Source: Baffinella frigidus (taxonomy: Eukaryota > Cryptophyceae > Cryptomonadales > Baffinellaceae). Taken from it: a DNA stretch of 53,256 nt. Shown here in pieces: positions 41,401 through 49,600 of this stretch. The stretch covers positions 333,493 to 386,748 of the forward strand of contig MU646715.1 of assembly GCA_026770585.1 (NCBI GenBank). Direction: 5' to 3'. Below the pieces are notes generated by a model that did no database searches, was not told the DNA's origin, and was given only the letters and a program-made list of their open reading frames with translations. A program made the position numbers and the translations under genes. Position 1 is the stretch's first letter, and each line of letters begins with the position of its first letter.

Positions 41401-42565
41401 TTTGCACTTTTCGTCCACCACGTCAGAGTTGTGTGAATGCAAATCAACGTGCAGAGCAGTCTACTACCACAATGGCGAGAATTGTGTGGAATGTCCCGTA
41501 AATATGAAAACACTAGTGTCCGGGGCTGTCAGTATACACCAGTGTATGTGCAACAACGGATTCACCCGCGTCAACAAAGACGACCCACAATACGGATGTG
41601 ACGTACAAGACCCACCGTTATACGAATACAACAGCACACAGCTCGTCAAAAAGGGGTTCTGTTCGAATGATCAACTTGACGAAGCCGACATTGGATGTAG
41701 TTGTTTAGACAGTTGCCACACAGCAGACCCGTACAAACAAGAGCTCCTGTGCTGTCGAAACAAGTGCTCAATGTTCCCCGACGAGGATTCAGAGTACTGC
41801 GACTGTCGATATAATACGACCTCTATGAAGTCGTACAATGCTGCTCCCACTTCCACGAGCGGTGCCCTATGTGCAGCTTTCAAATGCGCAGCTGGGCAGA
41901 AATCAGAAATGGGGGAATGTGTTCCCTGTGGACCAGGTTGGTACCAACCGAACGCAGGGGATTTCGCATCGGAAACATGTTCCCAATGTGAATCATGCGA
42001 ATCAGCAGAAACGGGCAGATACAGAGACGGTTGTAGCGTGGGTAACGCAGGTAGATGCAAGTCATGCACCGTGTGTAAAGAAGGCGAGGTAACAGTGAAA
42101 GAATGCGACGAATCGGGGGATGCCGTCTGTTCTCAAAGTACTGACTGTACACAGTTCGGTGTCGAATGTCCAGACGGCTCGTATCATGCGGGGTGTGACC
42201 CCAAAATCGGCGAGCGGGGGTGGTGTCACGTATGTCCCGTACAACACGCGACAGAATGCCCATCTGGGTTCTTCCTCAACTTCGAGTGCAAATATGGTAT
42301 TCCAGACATCCCGGGGAGTGACACGATTCGACAACTGTCGCGTGTGCCGAACGAATGTCTACCCTGCAATCGCTTCCAATGCAGAGAAGAAGGTGCATAT
42401 TACCCAACCGTGAATGACTGTGGTAATCCAGACTACCCGCGTACTTTATCTGCAGCCACCATAGAATGCACAGGTGAGTGCACAGAGCCTACGGACTCGC
42501 AATGGGTTGAGCGCAGGTGCCAATTCTCGATTGCAAACGACGACATATACTATAACATACGATGA
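32480..42565 (+). CDS. Giant secreted mosaic protein, C-terminal part (about 3360 residues)
   Basis: This frame begins inside an RCC1-like array and lacks its own ATG start or signal peptide, so it is the continuation of the preceding frame. Approximate order: RCC1-like repeats 13-307 (SVKCFGRNSYGQLGYGD, EVKCWGLNTDGQLGVGD); a spacer with cysteines to 507; a long run of ephrin-receptor-like GCC2/GCC3 modules 510-1324; a second, more degenerate RCC1-like block 1334-1650; a less clear region with cysteine clusters 1650-2450; laminin-G-like domains about 2461-2647 and 2814-2974; and a cysteine-rich TNFR-like tail to 3361. RRRRLL near 2434-2440 resembles a basic protease site. No membrane anchor is visible at the end. 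The RCC1 repeats here probably form an extracellular propeller, not a Ran exchange factor. The module content matches its neighbours, pointing to shared ancestry by duplication. Confidence 0.8.
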   Translation: MTSPGGFVNMGTDRRVVSLSVAKEFVCAILDNRSVKCFGRNSYGQLGYGDTEHRGDAAGSMGDNLPSVDFGTGRYAVRLFPSSGEAMCALLNTAEVKCWGRNANYVLGMGIAEERNIGDNANEMGDNLVAISIPLGKMVINLWVANHVIVLLDDHTITGWGGANGGTTTYWNGKGPLGAWLSDMGTPIDIDFDGRKPVQVSLNKYSTIVLFDNGDVVGFGTNIEGSLGNVVGGRDQAALLNFGTGVRVKGLARNTFDSRCVVLGSNEVKCWGLNTDGQLGVGDTMTRGMDASHMGDTLPVVHLHGRTLAQCAGVGQQPVCVDCSPASFWSNPVAVPNTAMSIVYDAVTTTGVWNVVPDCLLARQTTSDICYDRMKCYEALQDDTKDMPAECTAYATGGQVSEEYDDTVAPQSTSSFPFYCTENADVSFLVHHIIDPSVEPHPVRLRTQANGAWKDVAFPIDSPAPIFAMGRGVHILTVGAYSKTPPLSHIQFQQGSGSCYFSAGGKPDTAVCTQCPMQQETYLAQKVVGSCQACTAGSTFLATTNECTKCAPGSYNDLVPGVEHGCHACGLGEYSNTHGSTVCTQCTYDKYADSANSNACTECPFANMVTCACANTCVCLPGYELINSTCTECPVGHFRSDTMLHYARCVPCPSNLTTTRTGSDSCDCLHWYITESAYEEHTEVHLDGTVHDQFVVTLPDDYCVPCPSFQCTAGDYQLGILGCENCPDNSVSEQGSFRIQNCSCDKGYGGTDDCQPCAIGSYKSVTGMTTCVLCPNNGSTTSLASDSVDKCECGPGFILTSIDGGQWCTPCPDTGYKASFGDLTTCVDCPDGLNTFKTGATLPGECVCAAGTEMSDTGVCIACINGSYNAVNGGTCSVCPAYSRNNLDFTFCECQAGYSMINASIMSPTCVECEVGWYKSSYGNTCDKCPTGTTSDVGATTINDCMCGPGTRKVKDSYPLSCVACDDTYRWQPGYTLEETCLTCAPHSTSSSTDFVTCKCERGKIMNDDNTACALCPINSFTPEGQENSCDLCALVKPFTQGTLNRHACECMPGSQKHIDGACRLCLAGNYQTQPNQNECRACGLGTYSSIGASSCTDCAEGTVATNPQQSTCTTCTRGKYANYDMRKQLCKKCDPDKWSAAGSRSCHMCLEMDFGTGSAVDLQLQTGFEDTCMCPIDTVADGVSSEVCDGSPNCGQTLQCTKCAAQVGADNTTVLITGTHGVAGATSCTPCPLGQWLQPADLGNGTMGGCISCMEVTECDIGATKPLCTAALPLQPCVTCKVVQIAPGKEGYCFGFLHSFGTCGITSTYTCVVCNVGLLPDGRGGCRAAGRRFDSVAYEDDKGRVFDINGTVLWDQVQHVLSTFSYGPHWTCGIAQYSDRLYMSQNVQHILDLTSDIEQLGRKTVSVDCRYESVCALFDVHDTHTTAVHCLNWDEWVLPWKATSIVRGAAYACALLDDGNHSVYCFGDSAWGNVPYVNGSFVRLGVDARKLVAGERTTCAVDHTMGGNEYGRVHCWGFSHGFFGRYENTDRFTSIPTVVDIGSERYVRDLVILDSMTDASLHENVQDRMQVALCMLLDDYRIVCRGIGIHQEILEPWRIGPYHASFPTGITHGVHDGEICVVYNYYDVLCWNVYGAPPPSTLARNIATSQRALLQHVMEPTLFYTRTDTAMVMQKTAFIYPDVADHDNRCDFNFPYCEDDNPASISSSGFAKPGEWFQPYPLLQRWYYLIDLLTLNTPQTNSDAGILILKLPQQEPLLNMSIWYHRTVRIAGGGWTGECTPYLSWSDKSSPLLGVENADAETYEIDPREKKTNVDWVLLPGIFTAEYMTSTYAFVSVHAPVGDQYTDINVTIGNTLLTQYNENAKGVPSMTFRDWRVKASTRLPAIDTENERLVWVALQTGAYEDRWSPVGTAWFNSYAYLGVPVQEGDFEIAIVNMETPINSFHVGICPENQQDSDDEANNGASTGKVTCEPCLSGYIKPMAHLTSCVLYVYDKSSDGSNELFLERGFDGSIRMRSMLKKTTTILTEQGVVEEVGEGGEEEQLNKLLHAVAVAKCKPGTVINPYMLDDSGNPRCSDCLSIPCKPWALDYTVGIDGMKVPLECDTSTGSRTCIPNTFPIDCEHWMDASMRCMPEAPHHVHVDTYHLLRNESTQQYIHSYGTSVLDMVALDDVGSTHIHDTLSYTGRLQSKTMGYRYEIVSLGRSQELLAWKKAINPAVTLGVHWMKDTEALDLCIGTLCIRYLNDMITVSIPSNASLATTRIRGDTFDRNTVVYDGEKYYTPLFFVNNVTVMLKTHNDGAFALTTSVEMESVQLYTMGKKLDLGISYEELYEHIARTEVANVTDFPYVFAGMQFPGQSNIQHEKRFLGPSNFRMGTLSPSVAATTDKTLAALLFITPCFDKFVNCGEVKTVIMFSENGVMPVDMRNDTSQDTQRRRRLLAQTEINDPDSNSTSRNSVLLDDAAYSIQVVTPSSSTGLFDDIRFSTRFRIHADAQDGLILSNMDNVPTMPMNGFDMQIRLANTNNRRYLDMKRYGSIEIHICGFVYRSLSINQDDWHEFGFTIKTGSIITIFHNNEALSTYRLDMSGDNRCTFNNSIISIGRSEFIPESDSAVGVELQYVFLNSDISVVNSGVFVDSVFTTDVATVGELGNFTGIEWTEQTVQILRKIFASYVQGVHGPVPISTYAVVDGIDVVIYLRVYMYTNTEVDFNKNVGFINEMNHKLSVVRLPPLAISQTNGISDVTTTIVPFLKLRYERIPALFCASAEYEHVCIYDKLILQPHTPTLNGHAIRVYYNVNNSQETDDFFTIGGDFTVVADDLLVYIESIQSGMFNDTTILPWGAGQHAAIEFVVRTGPDDKGFRIDSVVEIPTDSGGMSAPFKLYIDAGNRSDYGFLDNAMLRLQYNEEIVVQAVLPLYTGFQHVRVAWFPSGDIQLWVEGVLVATEVAYNQRPGYGNVLFKSRRLVFTDSIRELSSLHFSSTTSELCECKSTCRAVYYHNGENCVECPVNMKTLVSGAVSIHQCMCNNGFTRVNKDDPQYGCDVQDPPLYEYNSTQLVKKGFCSNDQLDEADIGCSCLDSCHTADPYKQELLCCRNKCSMFPDEDSEYCDCRYNTTSMKSYNAAPTSTSGALCAAFKCAAGQKSEMGECVPCGPGWYQPNAGDFASETCSQCESCESAETGRYRDGCSVGNAGRCKSCTVCKEGEVTVKECDESGDAVCSQSTDCTQFGVECPDGSYHAGCDPKIGERGWCHVCPVQHATECPSGFFLNFECKYGIPDIPGSDTIRQLSRVPNECLPCNRFQCREEGAYYPTVNDCGNPDYPRTLSAATIECTGECTEPTDSQWVERRCQFSIANDDIYYNIR

Positions 42566-42798
42566 GACGCTGTTTCTGAATGAGTAACCGGAAAGAGTCC
42601 CGGTTGGGTGGTGAGTGTTCGGACGCAGTGTCATAGGACTAGGGCCGGTGTAGAACCCTTCTGATTAACTTTGAACACAATGTTGTTCACTGGGTGTTGA
42701 TCAGTATAATAGTTGCGACACGGCTGTCAGTACAATATCAAATAAACACTATATACAAATTTGCCAGACACAGAGATATTACACTATTGCATTCGCAC
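42566..42798 (+). promoter_or_regulatory. Intergenic region with TATA-like element at 42750-42755
   Basis: TATATA lies 44-49 bp upstream of the ATG at 42799. The upstream part of the open frame (from a GTG at 42694) runs through this element, supporting the internal ATG as the start. Confidence 0.45.
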
Positions 42799-45420
42799 AT
42801 GAGAAGTCCCCCCTACATTGGTACAGTCTTGATTCTGCTTGTATCTTTTTCTGTACATACAAGCCACAGTGCGTGGCAGGATTCGTTCGATGATGTTATG
42901 GAACCATTTGGCAGCGACCGATTGCTGGATTCGTTAGACGATTATGGTATGCACAGTTTTTACGACCTCTCAGCCAATGCGCTAGATAAAATGAGGGAGT
43001 TGAAAGCTAGAGATCCAGATTATTATAACGAGCATAAGCAGGAGCTACTTCAACTTCTGGACAACGCATGTCCGAGGTTTCTGAAACGACCCATGCTATA
43101 TGTCAAACAGACCTTCGATCAAAATATAGGTAGTGTTCGGCGTGTTCTTTTTGAACACGAAATTGAATACGACAGCGTCATCGCATCGTATCGCAAAGAG
43201 GACGCATGTTTCGTCAGCGAGGATGGCTTGACGGGATGCTCGTTCAACGAGATATTCTTTTGCTCTGCGATTGAACGAGGCCGCTCCAGATGGCACGGGT
43301 TCCGACATGCTACCTTGGCAGGGAACTGGATTAGACCCATTAAAATGGATATTCACAACGTCAAAGACAAATGGAGGTGGATCAAAACACGGAATCGTCA
43401 TGTCATAATCCGAGTTAGGTTTGGTGAACGTGATTCCACATGTACTATCTGCAAAGCGTCTTCATGTGCTCCCGACAAGTTCATCCAGTGGACCGACAAT
43501 CCGACTTTGAATGACGAACAGGGTTTCATGCAATTTGGAGTGGATGACGACCACCAGGCTATTGAATGCATCTTCTTCGTGTGGAACATAGACCCCGTCT
43601 GTGACCATACAGCGTTCACAGAACGTTATATGACCTTTTCGTCGAAGTCACTTCCAACAACAGCTTCTATTACGGTGAACATGGACAACACACACGACGT
43701 TGCTGTGTCAACTACCATGACAAAGCCGTCGATAATCAACAGTTGTAAGAATGGTTACTTCAGATCCAGAGATCTTCAGATGGTCAGCGTCTGCGAAGAC
43801 GAAAGTGGATTGTCTTGCAATCCTAGGGACGATGGATCACAAGTGACAGGTTGCACTGATTATAATATTGCACAACGATGTGCAACACAGGGCACTACAT
43901 GTCGCCAGAATGAACTGCTGTATTGCCAAAACTATCAAGTAAGACAACGTTTACAGTACGATGCAAGTGAAGACGATACCCCAAATGGGTGCAAATCGCC
44001 ATGCGGGCCCAATCAATACTATTTCATATCAACCGGTAAATGTAAACAATGCACATCCAACAGCTACGATACACAGTTTATAAGTGGTATTGCCATTGAA
44101 GGCTTCGAATGTGGAGGTGCATATGCAGGAAAGCTACAATGTTATGAGGATGTGCCGGCGACAGGAGATACACCAGCCCAAAAGTACTTTGAGACTCACT
44201 CACAGGAGACTGTAGAGGACTCGAATGCAATAGAATGTTCTCAATGCATGACTTGCCAGAATGGACAATATGAGGCAGTAACATGTGCATCACATTACAT
44301 CTATGCAAATGAAATAAGTCCGTATATGCGACTCATTTCACAGAACACGGAATGCGCAGATTGTACTGGGGTATGTAACGTGGGCGAATTCAGACAATGT
44401 GAAATGTATCCATCGCCTACACAACTACATGCTGGTATGCTGTCAACATGCGTGGCCTGTAGCTGTGATGAGAGTACGTGTGAAACAGATACGAAATACT
44501 GTTTGATTGATGGATTCGAGTGCAATGGCAGGAAGAACACAACAAGCGTGGGAACGTGTACCGACATCTCGTTGACTGTATGTCCCGTCGGTGAGTACCT
44601 TCCGGGTAACCCAACCATCAACAATGTGCTACAAAATTTTATAGCTGGAACAGATGCAGCAATCCAAGAATATTGCTTACCGTGTATCCACCCAAGCGAA
44701 ACTGGTATATGTAGTAAAGGGGACTATTGGGACGACTGTAAAGAAACGGGGCAGCTAGAAAGTGAACTCCTCGGATGCCAGCCATGTAACAAACCAGCAG
44801 TCGAAGATAATTACATTTATTCCGATGTCGACGGACTAAATGCAACTGAATGCAAGTGGCACTGCAGCAAAGCGCATTACAAAGGCTACGACGCCAACGG
44901 ACAATCTATATGTAAAGAATGCACATATCTTCCGGACTGCGAAGTCGGATACGTGCGACCATTCTGTACCGAAGGACAGATTGGCCCTCCTGCATGCGAA
45001 CCCTGTTCAGATCCAGATTGTAGCATAATTTGTACAGGTCTGGATTGTCCTGAATTGTACATGCATACGTGCGACGGCAAAGAAACGCTTGGGGAAGCAG
45101 GTCGATTTGCATCGACTACGCTGGGGTTTCACAAATGTACTGAGTGTAACACAGTAAATGAAGGCACTCAGTGTGAAGCGGGGTTTTACTTCAAGCCGTG
45201 TGGAGATTCTAGCGGCCCCGTCAGCAGCGACCCGGGTGAATGCAGTCGTTGTGCTACAATCGACTCGACGACTGGTGCACCACCGGTAAATGGTCGATGG
45301 TATGTAATAGAGCTCGGTGAGCGTACAGAAGGTGAGCAGGGGATTCCTACTCACAAGGAGGGGCAAGGGTACCGCAGACGCTGGAGACGAGAGATTCGTG
45401 TCAGGATTATTCTTGGATAA
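42799..45420 (+). CDS. Secreted cysteine-rich protein, 5' part of a broken gene
   Basis: The start is the ATG at 42799, giving a signal peptide (IGTVLILLVSFSVHTSHSA). Residues about 30-310 are a non-repetitive domain with few cysteines. Residues about 315-840 are cysteine-rich, TNFR/ephrin-receptor-like (CxxCxxGxY spacing). The last 35 codons (from about 45,317) change character: they are rich in Arg and Glu, lack cysteines and run into a stop. Cysteine modules resume at about 45,640. The two parts can be rejoined in frame by removing 45317-45617, so the gene is either interrupted by an insertion or contains an intron. The complete product would have about 1,128 residues if one later TGA is read through. 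Confidence 0.7.
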   Translation: MRSPPYIGTVLILLVSFSVHTSHSAWQDSFDDVMEPFGSDRLLDSLDDYGMHSFYDLSANALDKMRELKARDPDYYNEHKQELLQLLDNACPRFLKRPMLYVKQTFDQNIGSVRRVLFEHEIEYDSVIASYRKEDACFVSEDGLTGCSFNEIFFCSAIERGRSRWHGFRHATLAGNWIRPIKMDIHNVKDKWRWIKTRNRHVIIRVRFGERDSTCTICKASSCAPDKFIQWTDNPTLNDEQGFMQFGVDDDHQAIECIFFVWNIDPVCDHTAFTERYMTFSSKSLPTTASITVNMDNTHDVAVSTTMTKPSIINSCKNGYFRSRDLQMVSVCEDESGLSCNPRDDGSQVTGCTDYNIAQRCATQGTTCRQNELLYCQNYQVRQRLQYDASEDDTPNGCKSPCGPNQYYFISTGKCKQCTSNSYDTQFISGIAIEGFECGGAYAGKLQCYEDVPATGDTPAQKYFETHSQETVEDSNAIECSQCMTCQNGQYEAVTCASHYIYANEISPYMRLISQNTECADCTGVCNVGEFRQCEMYPSPTQLHAGMLSTCVACSCDESTCETDTKYCLIDGFECNGRKNTTSVGTCTDISLTVCPVGEYLPGNPTINNVLQNFIAGTDAAIQEYCLPCIHPSETGICSKGDYWDDCKETGQLESELLGCQPCNKPAVEDNYIYSDVDGLNATECKWHCSKAHYKGYDANGQSICKECTYLPDCEVGYVRPFCTEGQIGPPACEPCSDPDCSIICTGLDCPELYMHTCDGKETLGEAGRFASTTLGFHKCTECNTVNEGTQCEAGFYFKPCGDSSGPVSSDPGECSRCATIDSTTGAPPVNGRWYVIELGERTEGEQGIPTHKEGQGYRRRWRREIRVRIILG

Positions 45421-45617
45421 AGAGATCACCCCAAGGATTCTCGAGGAACCCTTGGAGCCATTTCCTTCTCCTTTTAATGATCACGTCCCCTTTTACACCG
45501 TCAGTTGACTTTTCGTCAAGTCCCTTACATGTAAGGCCTTCTTAAGTTGAGGTTTCTTAAGTAAACTCCAAGCCTTAAGTGGCTTGACAGTAAGGCCAAT
45601 CGAGCTCACAACCTGAG
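45317..45617 (+). other. 301-bp insertion or intron inside the cysteine-rich gene
   Basis: The segment begins GTGAGCGTACAG and ends ACAACCTGAG, so it has GT-AG ends. Removing it joins GAGCTCG to CTCTCATG and keeps the frame. Inside are several small inverted motifs (CCTTAAG, CTTAAGT, TTACATGTAA) and a pyrimidine-rich stretch near 45,463-45,475. GAGCTC occurs on both sides, which could instead be a 6-bp target duplication. No other gene in the right half needs an intron of this size, which makes it unusual. Confidence 0.45.
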
Positions 45618-46144
45618 CTCTCATGCTGGTCTCTCAGTATGGATGCGAGGGACAGTTTCAGCAAAATTGTCAACAATGTGCTTTCTTCTGTAACGTTGGT
45701 TTCTACGTCGACGAAGATAAGTGCACACAATGCCGAGAGAAGTCACTTGTATGTAACTGCGTCGGGGAGGAATGTGCAGCATATTACGTGGCACCTTGCG
45801 ACACTGATACTCGGACGTTCGAACCCATTTGTCAATGTGCAGCCGGGCATGTTTTCAGCACCACAGATAAAACCCGGTGTGTACCATGCCAAGGATACAA
45901 CTATGCGAAGTTTGGTATGCATCTATGCAAGTCGTGTCCTCGTGGACATACTGGGTCCACCGAACAAGGCAGTACAGGTTGCATCCCGTGTGCACCTAAT
46001 ACATACAAACGAGGCACTCATACGAGCCAGGCGTCTATTGAAACATGTCAACACTGTGCATCTGGCACGGATGGTCTCGCCGGTTCAAGTATCTGCAAGG
46101 ATTGTACTACAGACCCTGGTATGAAGGCAACCCTGTTGCCATGA
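45618..46144 (+). pseudogene. Cysteine-rich gene, middle fragment
   Basis: The frame continues the cysteine modules of the gene that starts at 42799; the first ATG here (45623) is probably internal. It codes ephrin-receptor-like modules (CxPCAPNTY, CKSCPRGHTG) and ends at a TGA at 46142-46144. The same frame reopens directly after that stop and continues to 46486 with further cysteines, so the TGA looks like a nonsense mutation or sequencing error, not the original end. A small 75-nt GT-AG intron (46119-46193) would also remove it in frame, but that is speculative. Confidence 0.55.
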
Positions 46145-46486
46145 ACCTCGTATGTGTGGAATTACAACTCAACTACGTCATGCTATAGACCAGCGAACTT
46201 AATGGACGCACCTGGTTGCTGGATGAAGTGGGACAGGCGTGTACATACCTCCTGTGATACACCAGGTACAAATGCGACTGTACAACTATGTCAAACACCT
46301 GGCGATATTACGAGCTTGAGGTGGACTACATCCACCCCCGGTGCGGACGGATATGTCCCCGAAGCACGCATCTCATCTGCTGGCGACATTGAGCCACGTT
46401 TTGAATGTGGTTGGTGTGACGGAGGTCTCGCATATTCCGGAACCTTCAATTATGCAGACGCGTTCCAGAATAATTATTATAGCTAG
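46145..46486 (+). pseudogene. Cysteine-rich gene, C-terminal fragment
   Basis: In frame with the preceding fragment and separated from it only by one TGA codon. It codes about 113 residues with six to seven cysteines and ends at a TAG in AGCTAG. No membrane anchor is present. The final codons lie in the first unit of a 25-bp tandem duplication (46473-46522). Confidence 0.5.
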
Positions 46487-46522
46487 ACGCTGACAAGATT
46501 ATTATAGCTAGACGCTGACAAG
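46473..46522. repeat. Perfect 25-bp tandem duplication
   Basis: ATTATTATAGCTAGACGCTG followed by ACAAG occurs twice without a change. It covers the stop codon of the gene fragment on its left and ends 12 bp before the TATA-like box of the next gene. The perfect match suggests a recent event. Confidence 0.75.
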
Positions 46523-46534
46523 TCTTTTATCTAG

Positions 46535-46540
46535 TATATA
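46535..46540 (+). promoter_or_regulatory. TATA-like element
   Basis: TATATA lies 41-46 bp upstream of the ATG at 46581. Confidence 0.5.
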
Positions 46541-46580
46541 GGTTCCAGGTTCGGTATGCACATATACTGAAAAACTAAGA

Positions 46581-46621
46581 ATGTCGGTTGTTGATGCGAC
46601 CTGTCGCGCATCAACCGACAT
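46581..46621 (+). promoter_or_regulatory. Hairpin covering the start codon
   Basis: ATGTCGGTTGTTGATGCGAC (46581-46600) is nearly the reverse complement of GTCGCGCATCAACCGACAT (46603-46621), with a two-base loop and a small bulge. The ATG itself is in the stem. It could reduce initiation at this ATG; a second in-frame ATG sits at 46620 on the far edge of the stem. Confidence 0.55.
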
Positions 46622-49600
46622 GCCATGCCCGGTAGCACCTGCTTGCGCGAGTACAGCAACCACCCCCGTAGACACAAGCAACATTGTTGTATGTGATGGT
46701 AGTGTATACGACCCGAGTAAACCATACCTCTTCACAACGCTGGGAAACCACACAGTGTACGCCTTAGAGGACCAGACAGAAGAGCTTGGGTTCGACGCAA
46801 CGAGTAACCGTTTGATTGCTACTCTGTCACTGCACGACCGCTGCGGTGTAATAGTGGCACCGCAAAAGCACACCACTGGGTTGCAAACCCTTGGTTATCC
46901 GGTTGTTGCGTGGGGCCAGACGGTCGCGTTCCCCATGTGTCCCAAGGCGATCAAAGCGATGGGTGTTGGTGGTGCATACCCCGGTTCTGTAGTGGTACAC
47001 ACATTCACCGAGCCGTTATCTCTGCATAACAAGCTCCACCGCGATACTAAAAAAATCACAGGCGATGGGACATTTGATGGACTTAACCATCTGGCAGGGG
47101 CCTACATCCCACTAGCACTCGCGTTGCAATGTGCGACTGCAGGTGACACCCACGTTAATCTTGAGACGAAAAATAGCGGAGTTAACCTGCAGAAGCATTG
47201 TATAGACCTCGTCGTCGGCGGAAACTTTTCATCTCTCTGTTTTAAAGACAATACAGCTGGGTCTATTGCTGTCGACGGTCAGATTACGCATTGTGCACAC
47301 AGCGTGAGTAATGACATGCCACTCGTGGTTGGGAAGCGACAGTTGCTGCCGGGGTTTGATCAACTAGTGCAGGAAATGTCAGGTTCAAGCACGAGCTTCG
47401 GCAAGGGATTGGCCGACAAGGTAGGCACGAGTATCGGAAAAGGTGTGTTCGAAAATTATGACAAGCAGCTGGAGACGGACATTCGCCAATTCGCATCGAA
47501 CCGGTCTCAGCTTGTTGCAAATGGTGTATCCGACCAGGTCACGGCAAACCCTTCTCCCACGATTGATATGTACGATCTCTCTCCACTGCTACAGACGTCG
47601 TTCTGTACAACCTCTATGGTTGCTATGGAACAACCAAGCCCAATCGGCGCACCAACTGTCGTACTACCGACCACAACTGGTACCGCTGCAACTGCAGCGG
47701 CTGCCAGTCTCACAGAAGCAGACAAGTATGGCAGCAAATTCTCTACCATTAGCTACGCACTGGAACCCCATCACAACTTGAAACCTGGAGGTAGTGTTAA
47801 CAAATTCTTGGGTGTCGTTACCGTCTCACACGCACTCTTCCTTTCGCAGACATCTACACAAGAAGCGTACGACATCTGTGCACCTTATGCCGATAGCAAA
47901 TCTCCATTTCTAGACTGTGCCGATCCGTCGTGTGAATGTAACACCAAGACACAATCAACATCCAATGTGTTGCATACGCCTCGTGTACAGACCACTACAG
48001 CACTGTCAACCGGGTTTGAGCGCATGCTACTTGGTGTGTCGCAGAACATCGCTCTTTCTACTACATCAAAGACAGCGTTGGATACCACAAAACCGACCCC
48101 GAAGGTGTCTTCCACAAACACCAAAGTTAAACAGAAAGCTTCTCAATGCAAGGCTACAACGAGCTTCTGTGGGACATGTAACTGCACGGATTGTGTGAAT
48201 AACTCAAAGCTACTACAGCTTGCCCAGCTCATTACGTCCTGTACACATGCATTTCAGAAATGTGACAACTATGTACCCGACCAGACGATGTGCGCTGTCG
48301 ATGCAAAAGGTGTTCCCCGGTACAAAGCAACTGAGTCCATGCTACCGACTTTCACAGCGCTGAAGGCGATCATGATGAAGGTCGGAGCAACCGACACGGA
48401 CGATGTGGAAGTTCGGGTGGGTATGAACAGTGACGACTGTGAGAATTCTGCCTTCGAGAGTAAAGCAGTGTTAGACACACTTAGAGCTGGCGCAGATTGT
48501 GTGTGTGGTGACTACTTCCATCGAGGCCAATGCTCGCAGGCGTACAACCCTGCACACGACGAAGAGATCCTCCGCTGTATGCGACTCGGAAACCTGTCCA
48601 TGAAAGAGAAGCGTCACATCCTGCTGATTGCGCAGGTTGTCGGAACCAAAGTACAGGCCAACCTGGCGTATTTCGTAACAGGTGCAGCGAGCCAGGCAAA
48701 TGACATGAAACATACGGACACAGACGCCCACCGCAGAAGCGATAGTGGTACTTTGCGGTCCTCGGTAAACAACGCCATGGCAGTGACTCTCCCGGTGACT
48801 GTAGGCAGTGGCCTGAACGCATTTGGGTGCAAGCCACCAGGACAGCGTGTATCACACCACATGACAACCACCGGCGCTGGAGGTACTGGCCTGTCTGGAC
48901 ACTGTACCTGTACACTAAGCATCCTGCGAAGCGACGGATTCCTTCACTCAACCGTTGTCGAAGGTACTGCACATGTGCGAATGTCGACAGGAGACATCCC
49001 ATGTGAAGTACGTCACCGCGGTCTACTCGTCAAGGCTGTGAACGATGACGAAAAAGTGAAAGGTACTATAGGGTACTGCGGAGGACCAATCACAATGGAC
49101 AATGCGATTGATGTATGTGTAAAAGGACTACTGTCCTCGCACGTCGCCAACATATCAACTCGCTTGCAGGTGCCTGGTAGCAATATGCGTCCCTGTATGT
49201 TCATGGGCGTGAGTGAACACGTCACAGGGAATTGTGACCTCTTTTACAAGAAAATTGTATCTACAGGACCGTACCAGTGCGTGCAACTGAATGACAATAA
49301 TGGTGTGCAGCCGGGAGCAGACTTCAAGAAGTTCTTGAAACAGCGTGTGATGCCGATCATATCTACAGAGGTGGCGTCCAGAGGTGAAAGTGCGGTCGTC
49401 AAGGCGATGGGCAATGCAATGTGTGCAATGGTACAGGTTATAGACACAAAGACACCTGAATACAAAAAGTACGAGGATGACGCGTATCTGTTCCGTCGCA
49501 CAATGTCCCCACTGCGATTGAGTCCTGCTGAACAGGACCGTCACATGCTTAGTTCGCTCGGCAGCCTCGCGTCTTTGCTGGTGAACTTTCCCGACAATGC

